A DNA stretch of 64,000 nt from assembly GCA_016858145.1 (NCBI GenBank), contig JAEHOE010000191.1, positions 62,001 through 126,000 on the forward strand, in the 5' to 3' direction. Under the pieces are notes generated by a model. It had not been told where the DNA came from. It saw only the letters and a program-made list of their open reading frames with translations, and did not search any database. The DNA is from Edaphochlamys debaryana. Its lineage: Eukaryota; Chlorophyta; Chlorophyceae; Chlamydomonadales. Of the stretch, positions 40,401 to 52,898 are shown one piece after another. Made by a program: the position numbers and the translations under genes. Each line of letters opens with the position of its first letter. The stretch's first letter is position 1.

Positions 40401-43400
40401 GGCGACGGCACTCAGCCCGTTTTCCCTCGCCCTTGGTGACCCTCGCTCTACAACTCACATCCCCTCCTCCTCCTCCCCCCCCCCCCCGCTCACCGCCTAG
40501 GCAGGGGAAGCCCGTGTAGGCCCCGTGCCGGGCGTAGTCGGTGAGGAAGTGGTCGATGACGGGGGTGGGGATGATGTAGCCTGGGAGGGGGGAGACGGGA
40601 GAGCAAGGGGGGAGAAAGGGGTCGGCAAGGGTGGGCTGTACAGCCAGGGATACCATGGGGCCGGGGATGGCCACCATAACTGGGGGCGGTGATGACCTCA
40701 TGCCCCGTGCGCCGTATGGCCCTGCCCTGGACGCCTGAGCGGCTCCCGTCCCCCCGCCCTGTCACTTTCCCGCCAACCCTAGGGCCCAGAGGGGTGGAGG
40801 CAGGGCTCACCGATGTTCTCGGCGTCCTCGTGCTGAGGGGGTGGGGCAGGGGGGCAGGGGTATGAGGCAAGAGGGATATTAGGGCAGAGAAGCAACCCCC
40901 ATGAGTAGACAAGCCCATTTGCCCGCTGCACCCATGACACCGTCACGGGCCTCGAAAGCGCCCCCCTCCTTCCTCCTCCCTCCCTCCACAGCCCGCCGCC
41001 CCCACCTTGAGGGACTGAAAGGCAATGCCCACGCACTCCCCAGCCTCGTTGAAGGCAGGGCCGCCGCTGTTGCCGGAGTTGATCTGGGCACGGAGGGGGT
41101 GGGGAGGATAAGGCAGGCTCTCACTCTGCCACCTTGTCCGGATACTCCTCTGGTCGTCGCCTCCTGCCCCACTCCCTCTCTCCGCCTCCCACCCCGCTCA
41201 CCGCTCCCCTCGCCTCCTCTTCCCCCCCGCCTCTTTCCGCTTCCCCTCCCCTCCCCCTCCTGCCCCTCACCGCCGCGTCGATCTGGATCCCAAGCAGCTC
41301 CGAGCTGCCGTGCATGTACGACGTCACCTGACCAGATCCGGTGGGGTGACATGGAACATGAGATCAAGCCATCCCACTCGCCGCTTGTACTCCCCCGCAT
41401 CCCCCGGGCTAACCGTGTGGCACACCCAGGGCCTCGCCCCCACATTCCAAACCCAGGCCCAGGCACCCCCCACCCAAGATCCCCCGTCCCCCCACCCCAC
41501 CCCCCACCTCGATTCGGCTGACCACACCCGACGTGACGCTCAGCGTGTCACCGCCTGCAGCACAGCACAGCACAGCACAGCGCAGGAAACGCCAGGGGCA
41601 ACAAGAGGGCGTTGAGACAAAGCCCATGGGCCATCGCATGGATCCCTCGTCGCCGATCTCCGCCCCTCGTCCGGGGCTGGCTGGGCTGTGCGGTACGAAT
41701 CGGCGTCCCCCCCCTCCTTGGGCCCTCCGCGGCGTCCGGCCACAGCCCGGCGCCAGCCGGGCCCCCGCCCGGGCCTCCTCCCCCCCTCCCGCTGGACCCC
41801 GTCCGGCCCCTTCCGCTGGACCCCGCCGGGCCATACGTGCCCGGGCCTCCCCCCCCCAGCTGCCCCTGCCCGGCCCCACCGATGGGGTAGCCCACGACCG
41901 TCTGAGGAGGGGTGGAGGCGAGAGGAGTGGAGGCGAGAGGGGCGGGGGCGAACGGGGCGTTGAGGACAGGGGCCCTCAAACGCTGCAACGCCCCCTCCCG
42001 GACAGCCCAGCAGAGCCCACAGCCGTGCCTATGCCTGGCCATGCCCCTGAGGCCCACAGCCCACAGCCCACAGGTCTCCGTCCCTCCCCTCCCCTGCCCC
42101 CGTCCCTGACTCCCTCCCCTCCACGTGCCAAACCCTCCGCTCCGCACCCCCTCCCCTCCCCCCCGCCCCGCCTCCCCTCCGCCCCTCCCCCCCACCACTG
42201 CGTCCTGCAGCTGCGGCAGGGTGCCCAGCTGCACCGGCTCCACGCCCTCCCAGAAGGCATCGTCCTCAACGGTCAGGAGCGCTGGGGGGGGACGGGGAGG
42301 AGGGAGGGGGAGGGTTAAGAAGCAGGGGCAGGCTGGGAGGGGCCCGCGCAGGCTGCCGCGTTGCGTCTCTGGGCCCCTGCCATCCCTTCGATGCCCCCCC
42401 AACAAACATTCCCTCCCCGTCCCCAGCCCCTCCCCTGCCTCCCCTCCCACGGCCCCCCCCCCCCCTTGCCCCACCGATGTCGCACTCGGTCCCCACGCTC
42501 AGCACGGTGGCCACGTGCTTCACGTCGGAGCCGCGCCGCTTCACCTTGACCTGCACGGGGCGGAGGGCGGGGTGGCGTTGGGCGGTGCCCAGGGATGGAG
42601 GAGATGACGCACTGCCCGCCCTTACAGCAGCTCCTGTCCCCCCATCATCCTCGGCACGCACGCCCCCCTCCGTCCTCCCCAATCCCCCCCAACTCCCCCA
42701 CTCCAACCAACCCCCAACCAACTCAACCAACCCCCACCCAAGCACCCCCCCCCCTGCCTGCGTGTAGTGGTCCACGCAGTGTGCGTTGGTCAGGATGCGG
42801 CGGCCCGGCAGCAGGAAGCCCGAGGAGTTGGACGAGTACTGCCGCTTGCGCTGCCAGGGGAGCGAGTAGTTGGGCTCGACGTGCGTGCAGAAGACCTGGG
42901 GGGTGGGGGTGGGCGGTGGGGGTGGGGCCCGGGGCGAGGGGCTGGGGTGAGGTGAGGGGGTGAGGTGGGGCAGAGTCCGCCTGTCCTGAAACCCACGGGC
43001 CTCAAAGCACCCCTTAGGACCCGCCCTGGCAGCCCACCTTTGCCTCCCAACCAGCCCGGGCCCCTCCCTCCCCCTGCCCCCCTCCTCCCCCCTCCTCTCC
43101 CCCCACCCACACACACCTTGACCACAGCCTCCATGTTGGTGTCGCTCTCGCCCGTCTCGCCCCGCTCCCCGAGGTCCCCCGACCGGGTCCGCGCGCGAGG
43201 CTTGGGCGGCAGGCCCGAGGGCTGAGCGCCCACACCCGCGTCCATCGCTGCGTCGGCGGAGGTGGTGCCTGGGGAGGGAGGAAGAGGAGGAAGAGGAGGA
43301 AGGGCGGGGTCCAAATGAGGCGTGGCTCAGGAGCAAAGGAAAGGGGATTCGGGAGCTGTGGCCGGCGGTTACACGTGCAAACAGGGCCCGCCATGGCCGC

Positions 43401-43977
43401 TATCGACGAAGGCCGGTAAGAATAAGAAGCAGCGGTGAGCCCAGGCCAGATCCCACCTGCGCCGCCGTACTTCCGGCGCCGTTGCTTGTCGGCGGCGCCG
43501 CCGGCGGGGCCCGCGGCGTCTGGGGCCTCGGCCTTGGCGGCCCGCGTGCGGGTGCGGGGGGAGGTGGGGCGGGGCTCCTCGGCAGCCAGGTCCGTGTCCG
43601 AGGTGGAGGGCACGGCGGCCTGCGTGGTAAGGGGGGTTGGGGTGGGTTGGGGTGTGTGTGTGGTGGGATGCGGTGCAGGAGGAGGCTGGGGAGCCTGGCG
43701 TGGCGTGCCGTCGGCGGCAGGGGCAGGGTTTGGGCCTGGCCGCGACGTCTGTCGACGCCTGTGCACCAAACGCCAGCAGCATTGCGCCTGTCGGTTGAAG
43801 GTGTGGCTCGAGGCCTAGCAGTCGGGACCCCAGGCAGCTTGCCGCCGCGAACGAGGGCTTGCCGCCGACATGCCGGGAGCGTGCAATGCCGAGGAGGAGC
43901 AGGCGAGACGGTTTGGAGGCTTCACGTACCTCCTCCTTAGCCTTCTCGGCGGCCTTTGGCTTCTTGCGGGGAGGCAT
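37462..43977 (-). CDS. DEG9: DEG9-type serine protease with PDZ-like region
   Basis: Trypsin-like protease of the DegP/HtrA family; the plant DEG9 branch is nuclear. Twenty-two exons: 43930-43977, 43457-43619, 43117-43268, 42758-42895, 42475-42550, 42196-42281, 41880-41901, 41508-41554, 41271-41327, 41006-41083, 40811-40832, 40494-40580, 40316-40368, 40077-40157, 39835-39908, 39509-39554, 39240-39331, 38958-39065, 38599-38704, 38258-38365, 37979-38047, 37462-37710. These give 653 residues in frame. The catalytic triad is His160 (LTNAHCVD), Asp191 (GTECDIALL) and Ser269 ([10 protein letters not shown]). The PDZ part holds [19 protein letters not shown] and [16 protein letters not shown], and a second PDZ-like part has [12 protein letters not shown]. 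The N terminus is basic ([15 protein letters not shown]) and the last 83 residues are Lys/Glu/Ala-rich, unlike the core. Intron 4 uses a GC donor and two exons are only 22 bases. Confidence 0.92.
41557..41584. repeat. CAGCA pentanucleotide repeat
   Basis: Five to six CAGCA units lie in a DEG9 intron a few bases beyond the acceptor of exon 8. Confidence 0.8.
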
Positions 43978-44364
43978 GGTGCAGATCGATTCAGGTGAGG
44001 CTTGCTTCGCGCTTGTTCTGTGTAACTAGCTTGGCCAGGAGTAAAGGATCACCACGAACTCTGCGTTTGCAAGAGGCTCTCGGCAGGACGTAGCTCGGTT
44101 GGGGAGAATGGGCGAGGTGCATCATGAGCGCGAGAACACGGCCGTGCTGCCTGCCGCGTGCCCGCCGCAGTCCGCTACACGCACATACTAGGCGATTCTC
44201 GAATAGCACCACTCGCCCGAACTCGCAGCGACGGAGTTCCGTGTCCCGCGCTTATGCAGGCGCAGCTCAGGCTGCTGTCCTAGTCCACCTCCTGCTAGGC
44301 CTTGCTTCATTAGTAACTTGAGATACGTCTTAGACAGATCCAGTAGCCGGCGAAGCAGCGAAAG
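43978..44364. promoter_or_regulatory. Shared promoter region of DEG9 and EMC2
   Basis: The start codons of two divergent genes are 387 bases apart, so both 5' untranslated regions and core promoters must fit here. The sequence is less GC-rich than the flanking exons. No clear TATA box was identified. Confidence 0.55.
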
Positions 44365-47300
44365 ATGGAGGTGGAGCTCGAGGATGTGGAGCGCCAGCTG
44401 CGGAGTGCTAAAGGCGTGCCCAGCGCGGACAAGCTGATCCGCTACCTGCGCCTGGTGAGGGCTTAGCGGCGCGGGACCACCCGCACTGTCCTCAGGGGTG
44501 CCCTCTCTCGAGTTGCCGGGGGGGTGCCCCGAGGCGCCCAGCCCTGCACTCCACGCCACACACCAGGCCCCACGCGTCAACAGCCCTGAGAGCTTGGGCT
44601 AGGACCCATGGGCAGGCGGAGGTGGCGTTGGGTTGCCGGCTGCGCTGTCCCGGAGGTGCACTCGAGGTGCCCGGAGGGGGGGGGGTGCGGGCGGCCCCAG
44701 GCCAGCACCCTTGGCCAGGACGCCAAGCACCAGGCCCACGCGCCCAACAGCCTCTTGGCATTAGCCAGTCCTGGCCGCCCCTTAGCTCTGTGCCCCGGGC
44801 CAGCCCAGCCGTCCCATGCGGGCCCCCATGCAGCGCCAGTACAGTGCCCCCAAACGGTGTGGGTGCGCCGCTGCATCCCCCGCCTTCAACCCCTCTGTAC
44901 CCCCCCTCCCCCCAAAGGTACGGGAGCTGCACGTGCGTGACTCCAACACCGTGGCTCGGTACGGCAACATCCTGCTGCGGCACTACAAGAGCCACCTGTC
45001 GGAGGAGGAGCGTGAGTGGCGCTGGGGGCGATGCAGGAGGCGGGGGCGGAGGCGGGGGTTACGACGAGAACTACTCGGCGGAGAGCCTCTTTGTCCCCGG
45101 AGCGGCATCGAGACGGGGCCCCAGTGACGGGGTGTGTGGGGGAGACGGGCGGTGGGCCGACTGCCAGCTGTGCATGCGGGGAGGGGTGTGGTTACCGCGG
45201 TGCGTGCGAGAGGAGGTGCGGAGGGGCCGGAGTTTGGGGGCTTGGGCTGAGGTGTGGGCCCCAGGGTCGAGCTGGGCCAGGGCCGCTCAGCAGCGGATGC
45301 GAGGGGCTTGTTGGGGACGTGACTTGGGCTTTGGCTTGGGCCCGCGGCGGTCAGCCTCCGGCAAAGCACTGGGGGGGCCGTGCCTGTCCGCCCAGAGGCG
45401 ACGCCATGCCACACCCTCTCTTTCTCGCCTCCTCGATCCACGCCCTCCGCCCCACACCTCCCGTTCTCCTCCTCGCCCCTTCCTCTTCCCCTCCCTCGCC
45501 CCTCCCCCTCCCCCCACAGTCTGGGTGGTCCACGAGCAGGTCGCGGTGGCGGCCCTGGACTCGCACGCACTGCAGTTCGCGGCCTCCGTCATCAAGGCAC
45601 TGGTGCGGCGCTTCCCGGACAGCGTGCGGGCCAAGCGGCTGCAGGCGAGAGGGGGCGGGAGGGGGTGGATGGGGGGTGGATGGGGGGTGGGGGGAGGGAG
45701 GGGGGGGTGCTGGCGCGGGCGGGAGGGCGCGGGGGGTGGGTGGGAAGAGGGCGGGAGCCAGGGCGCGGCGGGTGGAGGCGAGCGGGCGGGAGCCGGAGAG
45801 GAGGCGCACGGGGACGGGCACGGGTGCACGGGGAGGGCGTGGGGGGCAGCTGGGGGACCAGCAACAGGGGGCGCGGGCGGAGCCGGGGGTGCAGCGAAGA
45901 CCTACAGTCTTCGGCGAGGGGCGTGTGGTCGCGTACGGTAGTCGCCATGTTGGGCGTCCACGGGTCACTGCAGCGGGACCCCCCTTACCCAGAGGCGTGG
46001 CACGACCTCGCGCCGCGCCTGCCCATGGGTCCAAGGGTGGTGCCGCCGCCGGCTAGCGGGCCCCAAACCGCCGCCCATACCGCCTCCATACGCGTGGGCT
46101 CACGTCTTTGCCCCCCACAGACTCCCCTCTCCCAGCCGTTGAGTCATCTCTACTCGGCTCTGGTCTCCAACATCCCTCTTCCGTACCCTCTCACGCCCCC
46201 TCCACCAACACCCCTCCCCCTCCTCCCCATCGCCCCCCAGGGCATGTACTTCGAGGCCGCCGGCGACTACTCCCGCGCCGAGGAGGCGTACAAGGACATG
46301 CTGGTGGCGGAGCCGGGGAACGAGATGGTGCACAAGCGCATGGTGTGTGTGGGGGGGTGTAGGGGGAAGAGGGCTGAGTGTGCGCGGTGCGCGGGGCACT
46401 ATGTCATGCTCAGTTGCGGTGAGGGCGGCCCTGGCGCCGTCATCCCCCTCTCCCCTCTGTCCACTGCCATTTCTTCCCTGTTCTCAACCTCCCCGCCCCG
46501 AACCCCTCCCGCTTCCCCTCCTCCCCGGTGGTATGTTCGCAAGCTTCGCAAGCTAAGCTTCCCTGGCGTCGGCGCGATCCCGCTCAGCAACAAACTCCCT
46601 CCCTTCCCCCCCTCCTCCTCCCCCCCCAGGTGGCGCTGGAGCGCTCCCGCGGCAACACCGAGGGCGCCATTACGGCGCTGCGCAAGTACCTGGACATATT
46701 CGCAAACGACAAGGACGCGTGGGAGGAGATGGCGGAGCTGTACCTCGAGGTGTGGGGGGGCGGGGTGGGGGGTGGAAGGGGGCGGGAGGGAGCGAGGGAG
46801 CGAGGAGGGGGGAGGCAGTGTTGGGAGGAAGGCGGGCTGGGGGCCGGGGAGGGGTGGTTGCGAGCGTGCAGCCCAGGCCGCTCAACCGCGCGTGGCGTAC
46901 CCACGCGGCCAGTCCAACCGTCAACTCCCAACTGCCAACTGCCAACCGCCAGGTCCTTAACTACCGGCAAGCCGCCTTCTGCTACGAGGAGCTGCTCATG
47001 CACAACCCGGTGGGGGCCTGGGGGGGTCCTGGGGGGCGGGTTGTGAATCGGGGAGGAGCAGGGAGTTCGATTCGGCCGGAGTGAGAGGGCGAGGACGCAA
47101 GTGGGCATCGCGGGGGGGTCAAGATGCTGGGTGCAGACTGCAGAGGGAGTGGGGATTGTTGTGGGGGGCTACCATTATCAAGCCTTGCCCGAAGATGGGC
47201 CACCCGCCAACGGCCTCCCTCCAGGGAGCACCCGGCCACCCCCAGGCCGCCGTAACCCCCGTCGCTTCTGCTGTGCCGTGCTACCCCGGCCGCCCACCCC

Positions 47301-48939
47301 ACCCTCCACCCACCCCAGGCCAACAGCAACTTCCACGTGCGCTACGCCGACATCCTGTACACCATCGGGGGGCCGACCAACTGCAAGTGAGCGCCCCGCG
47401 CGTGCCCGTTCCTGGGATGCCCATGGGTTTGGGGCGGATGTGGCGTGTGCTGCGCCATCAACCTGCGGGGGGAAGGGGGGGGAGGCGGCAAGGTAATTTT
47501 TGGGGGCACGGGCTCGGGGAGGGGAGGGGCCTGGGCCGGCATGGTCCGGGCTGCATCCCGCAGCTGCTGGGCCCCGTGGAACCTGGGGCGAATGTCCAAG
47601 CTTGGCGGCGTCGAGAGACACCGGGTCAGGCGGCCCCACGAACGGCTGCATGCTCCTCCCTCCTCATCGGGGGACTGAGGGGACTCACCCTCCGCCGCAC
47701 AGCGCCCCCTCGAGCCCGGGGCGCCCCGTTGGGCCTGGGCTTTCCTCTCGCTGCGCCACGCATTGTACCCATGTACCCATGCACCCAGGACCCTCCTCTC
47801 GCCTCCTCGCCCCCCCGGGCTCGCTGGCTGCCGCTCCCTCTCTCCCTTCCCTGTCTCCAAATCCGTCCACTCTTAACCCCTCCTCCCCCTCCACTCCACA
47901 CCCGCCCCCCAGGACCGCCCGCTCCTACTATGCCAAGGCCATCGAGCTGACCGCGGGCGGGAGCCTGAGGGCGCTGTTCGGGGTGCTGGCCTGCTCGGCG
48001 CACATCAATGAGAAGGTGTGGGTCTGGGGGGAGAGAGGGGTGATCTTAGACGAGTTGGAAACCGGGAGGGGAGGGGAAGGGGGTTACTTTAGGGAGGTGA
48101 ATGCTCTGATCAGTCGAGCCGGCTAAGGCTGCCCTAAGCGCCAAACAGCCTGCATTCCGCGCCTTTTACGAGACCCACCTAGTTGGCTGCATCAGCTCTG
48201 CTGAGCGGTTACCCGCCCCTCGCGGCCGCAGCCCGGTCCTCACTGCTCCGTTCCAAGCTCGCCTCCGTGGGCCCCCCCCTCTCTCCTTGGCTGCCATTCC
48301 CCTGGGCTGCTAGCCTCCCCGGCTTTCGCTCCCCCCTGCATACCTCGGTCGCCGGCTTAGGCTCCGGCCGGTCGCAACCTGCTCCAGGCATACGCCGCGT
48401 CCACGCCTCTCATCCCACATCCTCCCCAATCTCTCCCTCATCTCATTCCCTTCTCCCACCACCCGCGCTACGACTCCTTGAAGACCATTTCCACCCACCC
48501 TGCTCCCGTCGCCTAGGTTACCCGCACCCACCCGCCGCGCTCCTGCTCAGCAACAACACCCACGCGCCCCCGCCCTCCCCCCTCCCCCCTCCCCCCTCAG
48601 CTTCAAACACCCCCTCCCCCCTCCCTTGAAACCCATGCTTCTCTGGCGCAGGCGACGCGCTCCCGCTCAGCTTCAGAGCTCACCCCCTTCTTACCCCTCC
48701 ATTCGTCCCCCCTCCCCCTTCCCCCCTCACCCCGCTTATCAGCTTCAAACACTCTCCCAAACACTCCCCCCTAACCCCCCCACCCCCAGGTGGCTCTCCA
48801 GGACGCCCGCAGCCGCGCCCAGATCGAGCTGCCCGAGGTGGCCACGCAGGCGCTGCTGCGCATCTACAAGCAGCACGCGCCCGACAAGCTGCCCTTCGTG
48901 GAGCCCATCCTGGCCAAGCTGGGGGGCGGCACGGTGTGA
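44365..48939 (+). CDS. EMC2: ER membrane protein complex subunit 2
   Basis: Cytosolic TPR subunit of the ER membrane protein complex, which inserts tail-anchored and multi-pass proteins. Exons: 44365-44454, 44918-45011, 45520-45644, 46241-46342, 46630-46749, 46953-47009, 47319-47386, 47913-48015, 48790-48939. They join in frame to 302 residues, close to the usual 297. Family blocks are LWVVHEQVAVAALD, GMYFEAAGDYSRAEEAYKDM, ITALRKYLDIFANDKDAWEE, YRQAAFCYEELLMHNP, HVRYADILYTIGG and ARSYYAKAIELT, which together make tandem TPR units. No membrane helix is seen, as expected. The intron after exon 3 starts GCGAGA instead of GT and is supported by the protein match on both sides. Introns 4 and 8 carry the shared introner-like sequence. 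Confidence 0.94.
46538..46594 (+). repeat. Introner-like shared intron sequence (EMC2 intron 4)
   Basis: The segment runs CGCAAGCTAAGCTTCCCTGG, then a GC-rich link, then GATCCCGCTCAGCAACAAAC, and leads into the C-rich acceptor tract. The same order and orientation relative to the gene occur in two introns of the AAA ATPase gene. Confidence 0.65.
48635..48680 (+). repeat. Introner-like shared intron sequence (EMC2 intron 8)
   Basis: It contains CTGGCGCAGGCGACGCGCTC followed by CCGCTCAGC, matching the AAA ATPase introns. A weaker second copy (GCTCAGCAACAACACCC) lies near 48545, and the phrase agcttcaaacac recurs in the same intron and at 53675 in the AAA ATPase gene. Confidence 0.65.
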
Positions 48940-50289
48940 GGGCTGGGGGCTGGAGGTGGGGAGGGGGGAGGGGGAGGGGGAAAGGGGAGGTGAGGGGTGG
49001 GTATGGAGGTGAGGGGTGGGTGTGGAGGTGAGGAGTCAGGGTCCCCGGGTCAGGAGGCGGGAAGGAGGTGCGATGGCGAGGGAGGGCGATTAGGGGTTTC
49101 GCGAGGGCGAGGGGCCGAGAAGGAGACGGTGAGTAGGGGAAGCGGGTTGGAGGCCCGAGCTTGGGATGGGTCGAGGAAGGCCCCGAGAGTCCGAGAGCTT
49201 GGGTCCTGACTCCAAGTTCGTTGGGGAGCAAACATTGCTAGTCGTCGCCCGGGTCACCCGGGTCGTGCGTAGCCAGTGTGTGACGTGAAGAGCTAGCTGG
49301 CCGGACCGGTGGAAGCTGGGCCGTCGTCTCACCCGTCGGAATCGTGGTTCATGCGTGCCGCGGGCTATGCTGCGCCAAGGGCAACGTGCTCGATGGACGT
49401 ATTGATGCCGCTCTAAGTGTCGACTATGTGTCAACGTTGTGTCAGGACCGCGCCGGGTGCGCTGGGGCTTCGGAAGCCGAGTCAGTCGCTGCCAGTTGGC
49501 CGAACGCTTCCGAAGCCGAAGCAGAAGGTCCATACGCACGTCAGCTGACGCTTCGTCTTTGAACGTTTCTGTGTGTAAGAGTGTAATGCCTGTATCGCTG
49601 TGCGGCGCGTAAGGCCGTCAACGTGCAGCAGGTTCGCGCAGTGTCACTTGGCGTGCTACCGCCAACTCGCGCCAACCGAAGTTGTCAACGCCAGTCGCTC
49701 CAGACGGCGCGCAGGCACATGTTTTTGCTATTTGGAACACGCCTGCATCCTGCTGAGGCGCTGGGATGTCTCGATTTGCGTTGCACATGCCGGTATGCGC
49801 TGGCGGTTCGGCACCCTTGCTCGTGCGCCCCCGGCCCCGCTGAAGCCCTCATCATTCTCGTGTGACTACGCTCTTCACAGCTGATTACTCGCGAGGTGCC
49901 GGGAGGACGTGGCACTTTACCGTACCGCCTTTCGGCGCAATTCGGCGTCGCCGGGCATACATAAGCCGCCTCGCGCCTTTGTTTCAGCCATACCTTAGCG
50001 CTCAGCTCGACACAACTCGCTCTTCATTCACAGCCAGTAACACGCCTCGGCATCCGTAGTGCAGCCTCGGTCAACTTCCGCATCTTGGTGAGCACCAGCG
50101 TCGCTCCCCTCGCCCGACAGCCTGCGTGATATAGCTATCAACTGGCGACTCAGCTTAGCTTGTTCGAGACCGTCTGGCTCGTCTGCGTGTCTCTGGCGAC
50201 GAGTCGCCACTAGTTGACCGACCGTCTTTGGCAATTGCTTCCGGAAGGTCCGTTGACAACTGGCTGCCCTGGCCCTCGCGCCCACAGAA
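48940..50289. other. Intergenic region
   Basis: The left part is the EMC2 3' untranslated region, ending after the double TGTAA near 49580. The right part is the promoter of membrane protein gene B. About 70 bases before the ATG of gene B match gene A. No further gene is seen. Confidence 0.55.
49574..49586 (+). terminator. Double TGTAA polyadenylation signal, EMC2
   Basis: TGTAA occurs at 49574-49578 and 49582-49586, about 640 bases after the EMC2 stop. This is a normal 3' untranslated length for these algae. Confidence 0.55.
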
Positions 50290-51111
50290 ATGGCCTCCTC
50301 CCAGATTGTCCTGGGCCTCACGGCTCTCTGCTTCTGCACCTGGTGAGCGCGGCGTCAAGTCACTTTAGCATGCGCTGGCTGCCGCGTTGAGCCTTCTCGT
50401 CGCGGCGAGGCCTGCACCTGTGCGTCTGCTCAATTGACCACGACGTGTTCACGATGCTGCTCCTGCCTGCCCGTTTCTCCCCCAGGGCTGTGAGCCTTGC
50501 CGGCATCGCGTCTATTCAGGACAAGTGCGAGCCCTCGTGGGGCGACTGGCTTGTTCAGTTCAATGGCTTCTCCTACAACCTGCCCTGCTCGCAGCTGTTC
50601 CGCTACTACTGGTGAGCTGGGTCGCCGGGGTGCCACGGGCCGTGTCGCCCAACCCCCGCGTGCCGGGTACCCGCAGCTTTCCCGCCCCGTGCTGTCCGCG
50701 TCCTCGCTTGGCTGCTCGCCCCTGTTTTCGCCATCCCACGCACGTTGCTCACCCACCTCGCCCCTGCTCCCCACCCGCCCTTCCCCCCTCAGGTTCATCG
50801 TCTCCCTGCAGTTCGCCCTGATCGTTGGCCTGGGCGTCGCCGCTGCCGGTGGCATGTACTCCAAGACCCGCCTGTCCTGGCTGGGCCTCTTCTCCGTCGT
50901 GACCCTGCTCTACATCTCCATGTCCGACACCTTCCTGTCCGTCCAGTACGTGTCTGACGACCAGGGCTCCATCAAAAACCGCGTCCGCACCATGATTGCC
51001 GGCTCCATCATGACCGCCACCGTGGACTGCATGCTCCTCTTCGCCCTGGGCATGACTCCCGAGGATGCCCCCGCCGCCGCCCCCGCTGAGGGCAAGGCCA
51101 ACGCTGTCTGA
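50290..51111 (+). CDS. Small four-helix membrane protein, copy B
   Basis: Second copy of the unrecognised tetraspan-like protein, in inverted orientation to copy A. Exons 50290-50342, 50486-50611 and 50793-51111 have exactly the same lengths (53, 126, 319) and phases as in copy A and give 165 residues. The second intron is also nearly identical to that of copy A over its whole length, which is unusual for non-coding sequence and means a very recent duplication or ongoing gene conversion. The 3' untranslated regions differ. The function is unknown. Strong codon preference for C-ending codons suggests high expression. Confidence 0.86.
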
Positions 51112-52898
51112 GCGTTGCTAGAGTCTAGAAATACTCTTGTTGGGTATTAGGGGGGTTTGGGGGTATGGGGTGAGTGGAGCCAACGACGAAGGGGATTAGA
51201 CATAAAGCTGCGATCTGTGGCCAGGACCAAGCGTTCTCGTGATTGATTCTTGTGACGTAGCCCATAGCGCTCGTGGCCGTGGTGTCTCTTTCATCTCCCT
51301 AACCTCCGTACATCTGGACTATGGACTGATTCGTGACCCTCCTAAAGTTAATTGGATGCATGGCTCATGCATGGCTCGGACCTTGCGTTGGCCTGGATAA
51401 GGTGGACGCGCTTGGCGCACTAACTAGGACGCGGCAATAATGGCGCTGCTCTTGTAAGGATGAGTATGGAATCTCGCTGCATCGTGACCCTGAAGCCAGT
51501 CGCTTTGACGAGAGCTCAGCATAGATTGCCCTCCCAAGAGTCCAGCCGCAGCGCACCCCGTCTGAGGAACGCAATCAGGGGCGAGTAGAGATCCTGCGCT
51601 CTTCACCGGGTGTGCCATCCCTTCAACACTGGACCTAATACCATCCCTTAGCATCCGAAAGCGAGCCCGCATATCCCCGTTCTACAGTTAGCTTGATACC
51701 GGTGGCGTCGCTTGTGTGGTGCACAGGCGCTGTGCCCTCGCCTCCCTGTCCCGCCTGGCCCCCTCCGTCCCACAGCCAAGTCCGCTTCCCCCCGCAGCCC
51801 CCCGCTTCAACTCACTGTCTGTCAAGGGCACGGCAGCACTGAGAGCCGGGGAGAGCGACAGCACCCAATGGAACTTCCGCGTTAACCGTGTGGGTGGGAG
51901 GCAAGCACAAGCGGGTTGGGCACAGGTTCAGGCAGCTTCGGCCTGGGTTCAGGTGAGCCAGCGCAGACGGCAGCTGAGTGGGCCTGGCCCACAGTGGCGC
52001 GCAGCGCCTTTTGCTTCCTTCCTTTCATTTCCCCATGTAGCTAACGTGGGGACAGCGCCCGTGTCACTTAAGGGCCTCATGGTGCTGGCTGCAGCAAGCG
52101 ATGCCCGGCGATCCTAGACATTTGAAGCCAACGCCGCGACTGAACTCGCCTTGAACGGAGCTCAAGTGCATGGTGATGCTGCGCCTCCTCCAACCTTGCA
52201 CTCTAGCGTCTCGGCGCGGTGTCGGCAAAGCGCACTAGCGTCGACTAGCGCGACCGGTTCGCCGGTAGGGTTGCCGCCAAGTGCTAACGTTGCCTGATGC
52301 TAAGAGAGCGAATTCTTAGTGATATGCTGCAGCCATGTTGAGTGCTTGGCGAGAAGGAGTCCCGGCTTCTGCCAACGCGGTGATGGCGAATACGTCGAAG
52401 TGTACGCGCAGTTTCCCGCAGTACGGCATCAAACGCCGCACGACATCAGCTGTCCCGTTACACGCACCTCCGACGCTCCAGCCTTCACCACCCCGCTTCA
52501 ATCCAAACTGGCACACCTGGCAGGCGACAGCAGGCGCCTCGGCCCTTGGCCACCTCCTGCCCCTCCTGCTGCCCCTGCCCAAGCGAGGCCGCAGGCGGTT
52601 CCCGACGTGCCGACCTGCCAACGTGCCCACCTGCCCTTTCCATCCACTCCCCAACCCAGCCCTGCCTGCCTATCAGGCGCACCCGCGTGCGCCTTCCGGT
52701 ACCTCATCAGTCATCACACGCCCGAGCGCCGCGCTTGGCCCCGCGTGGCCCCTGTGCATCCGCGTGCCCTCGCCGTGCCAGCTTGCACCCAGCCGTCCTC
52801 CCCCTCACCCCCGTCTTCCCCCCTCTTCCCCTCCTCTCCTCCCTCTCCCGCTCTCCCCACCCTCTCCCTCCTCTACCCCCCTGCCCCCTCTCCGCCCC
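51112..52898. other. Intergenic region between convergent genes
   Basis: It holds the 3' ends of membrane protein gene B (to about 51470) and of the AAA ATPase gene, whose minus-strand TGTAA is at 52458-52462, 437 bases past its stop. I see no gene between them. Confidence 0.55.
51453..51457 (+). terminator. TGTAA polyadenylation signal, membrane protein gene B
   Basis: The first TGTAA after the gene B stop, 342 bases downstream. Confidence 0.5.
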
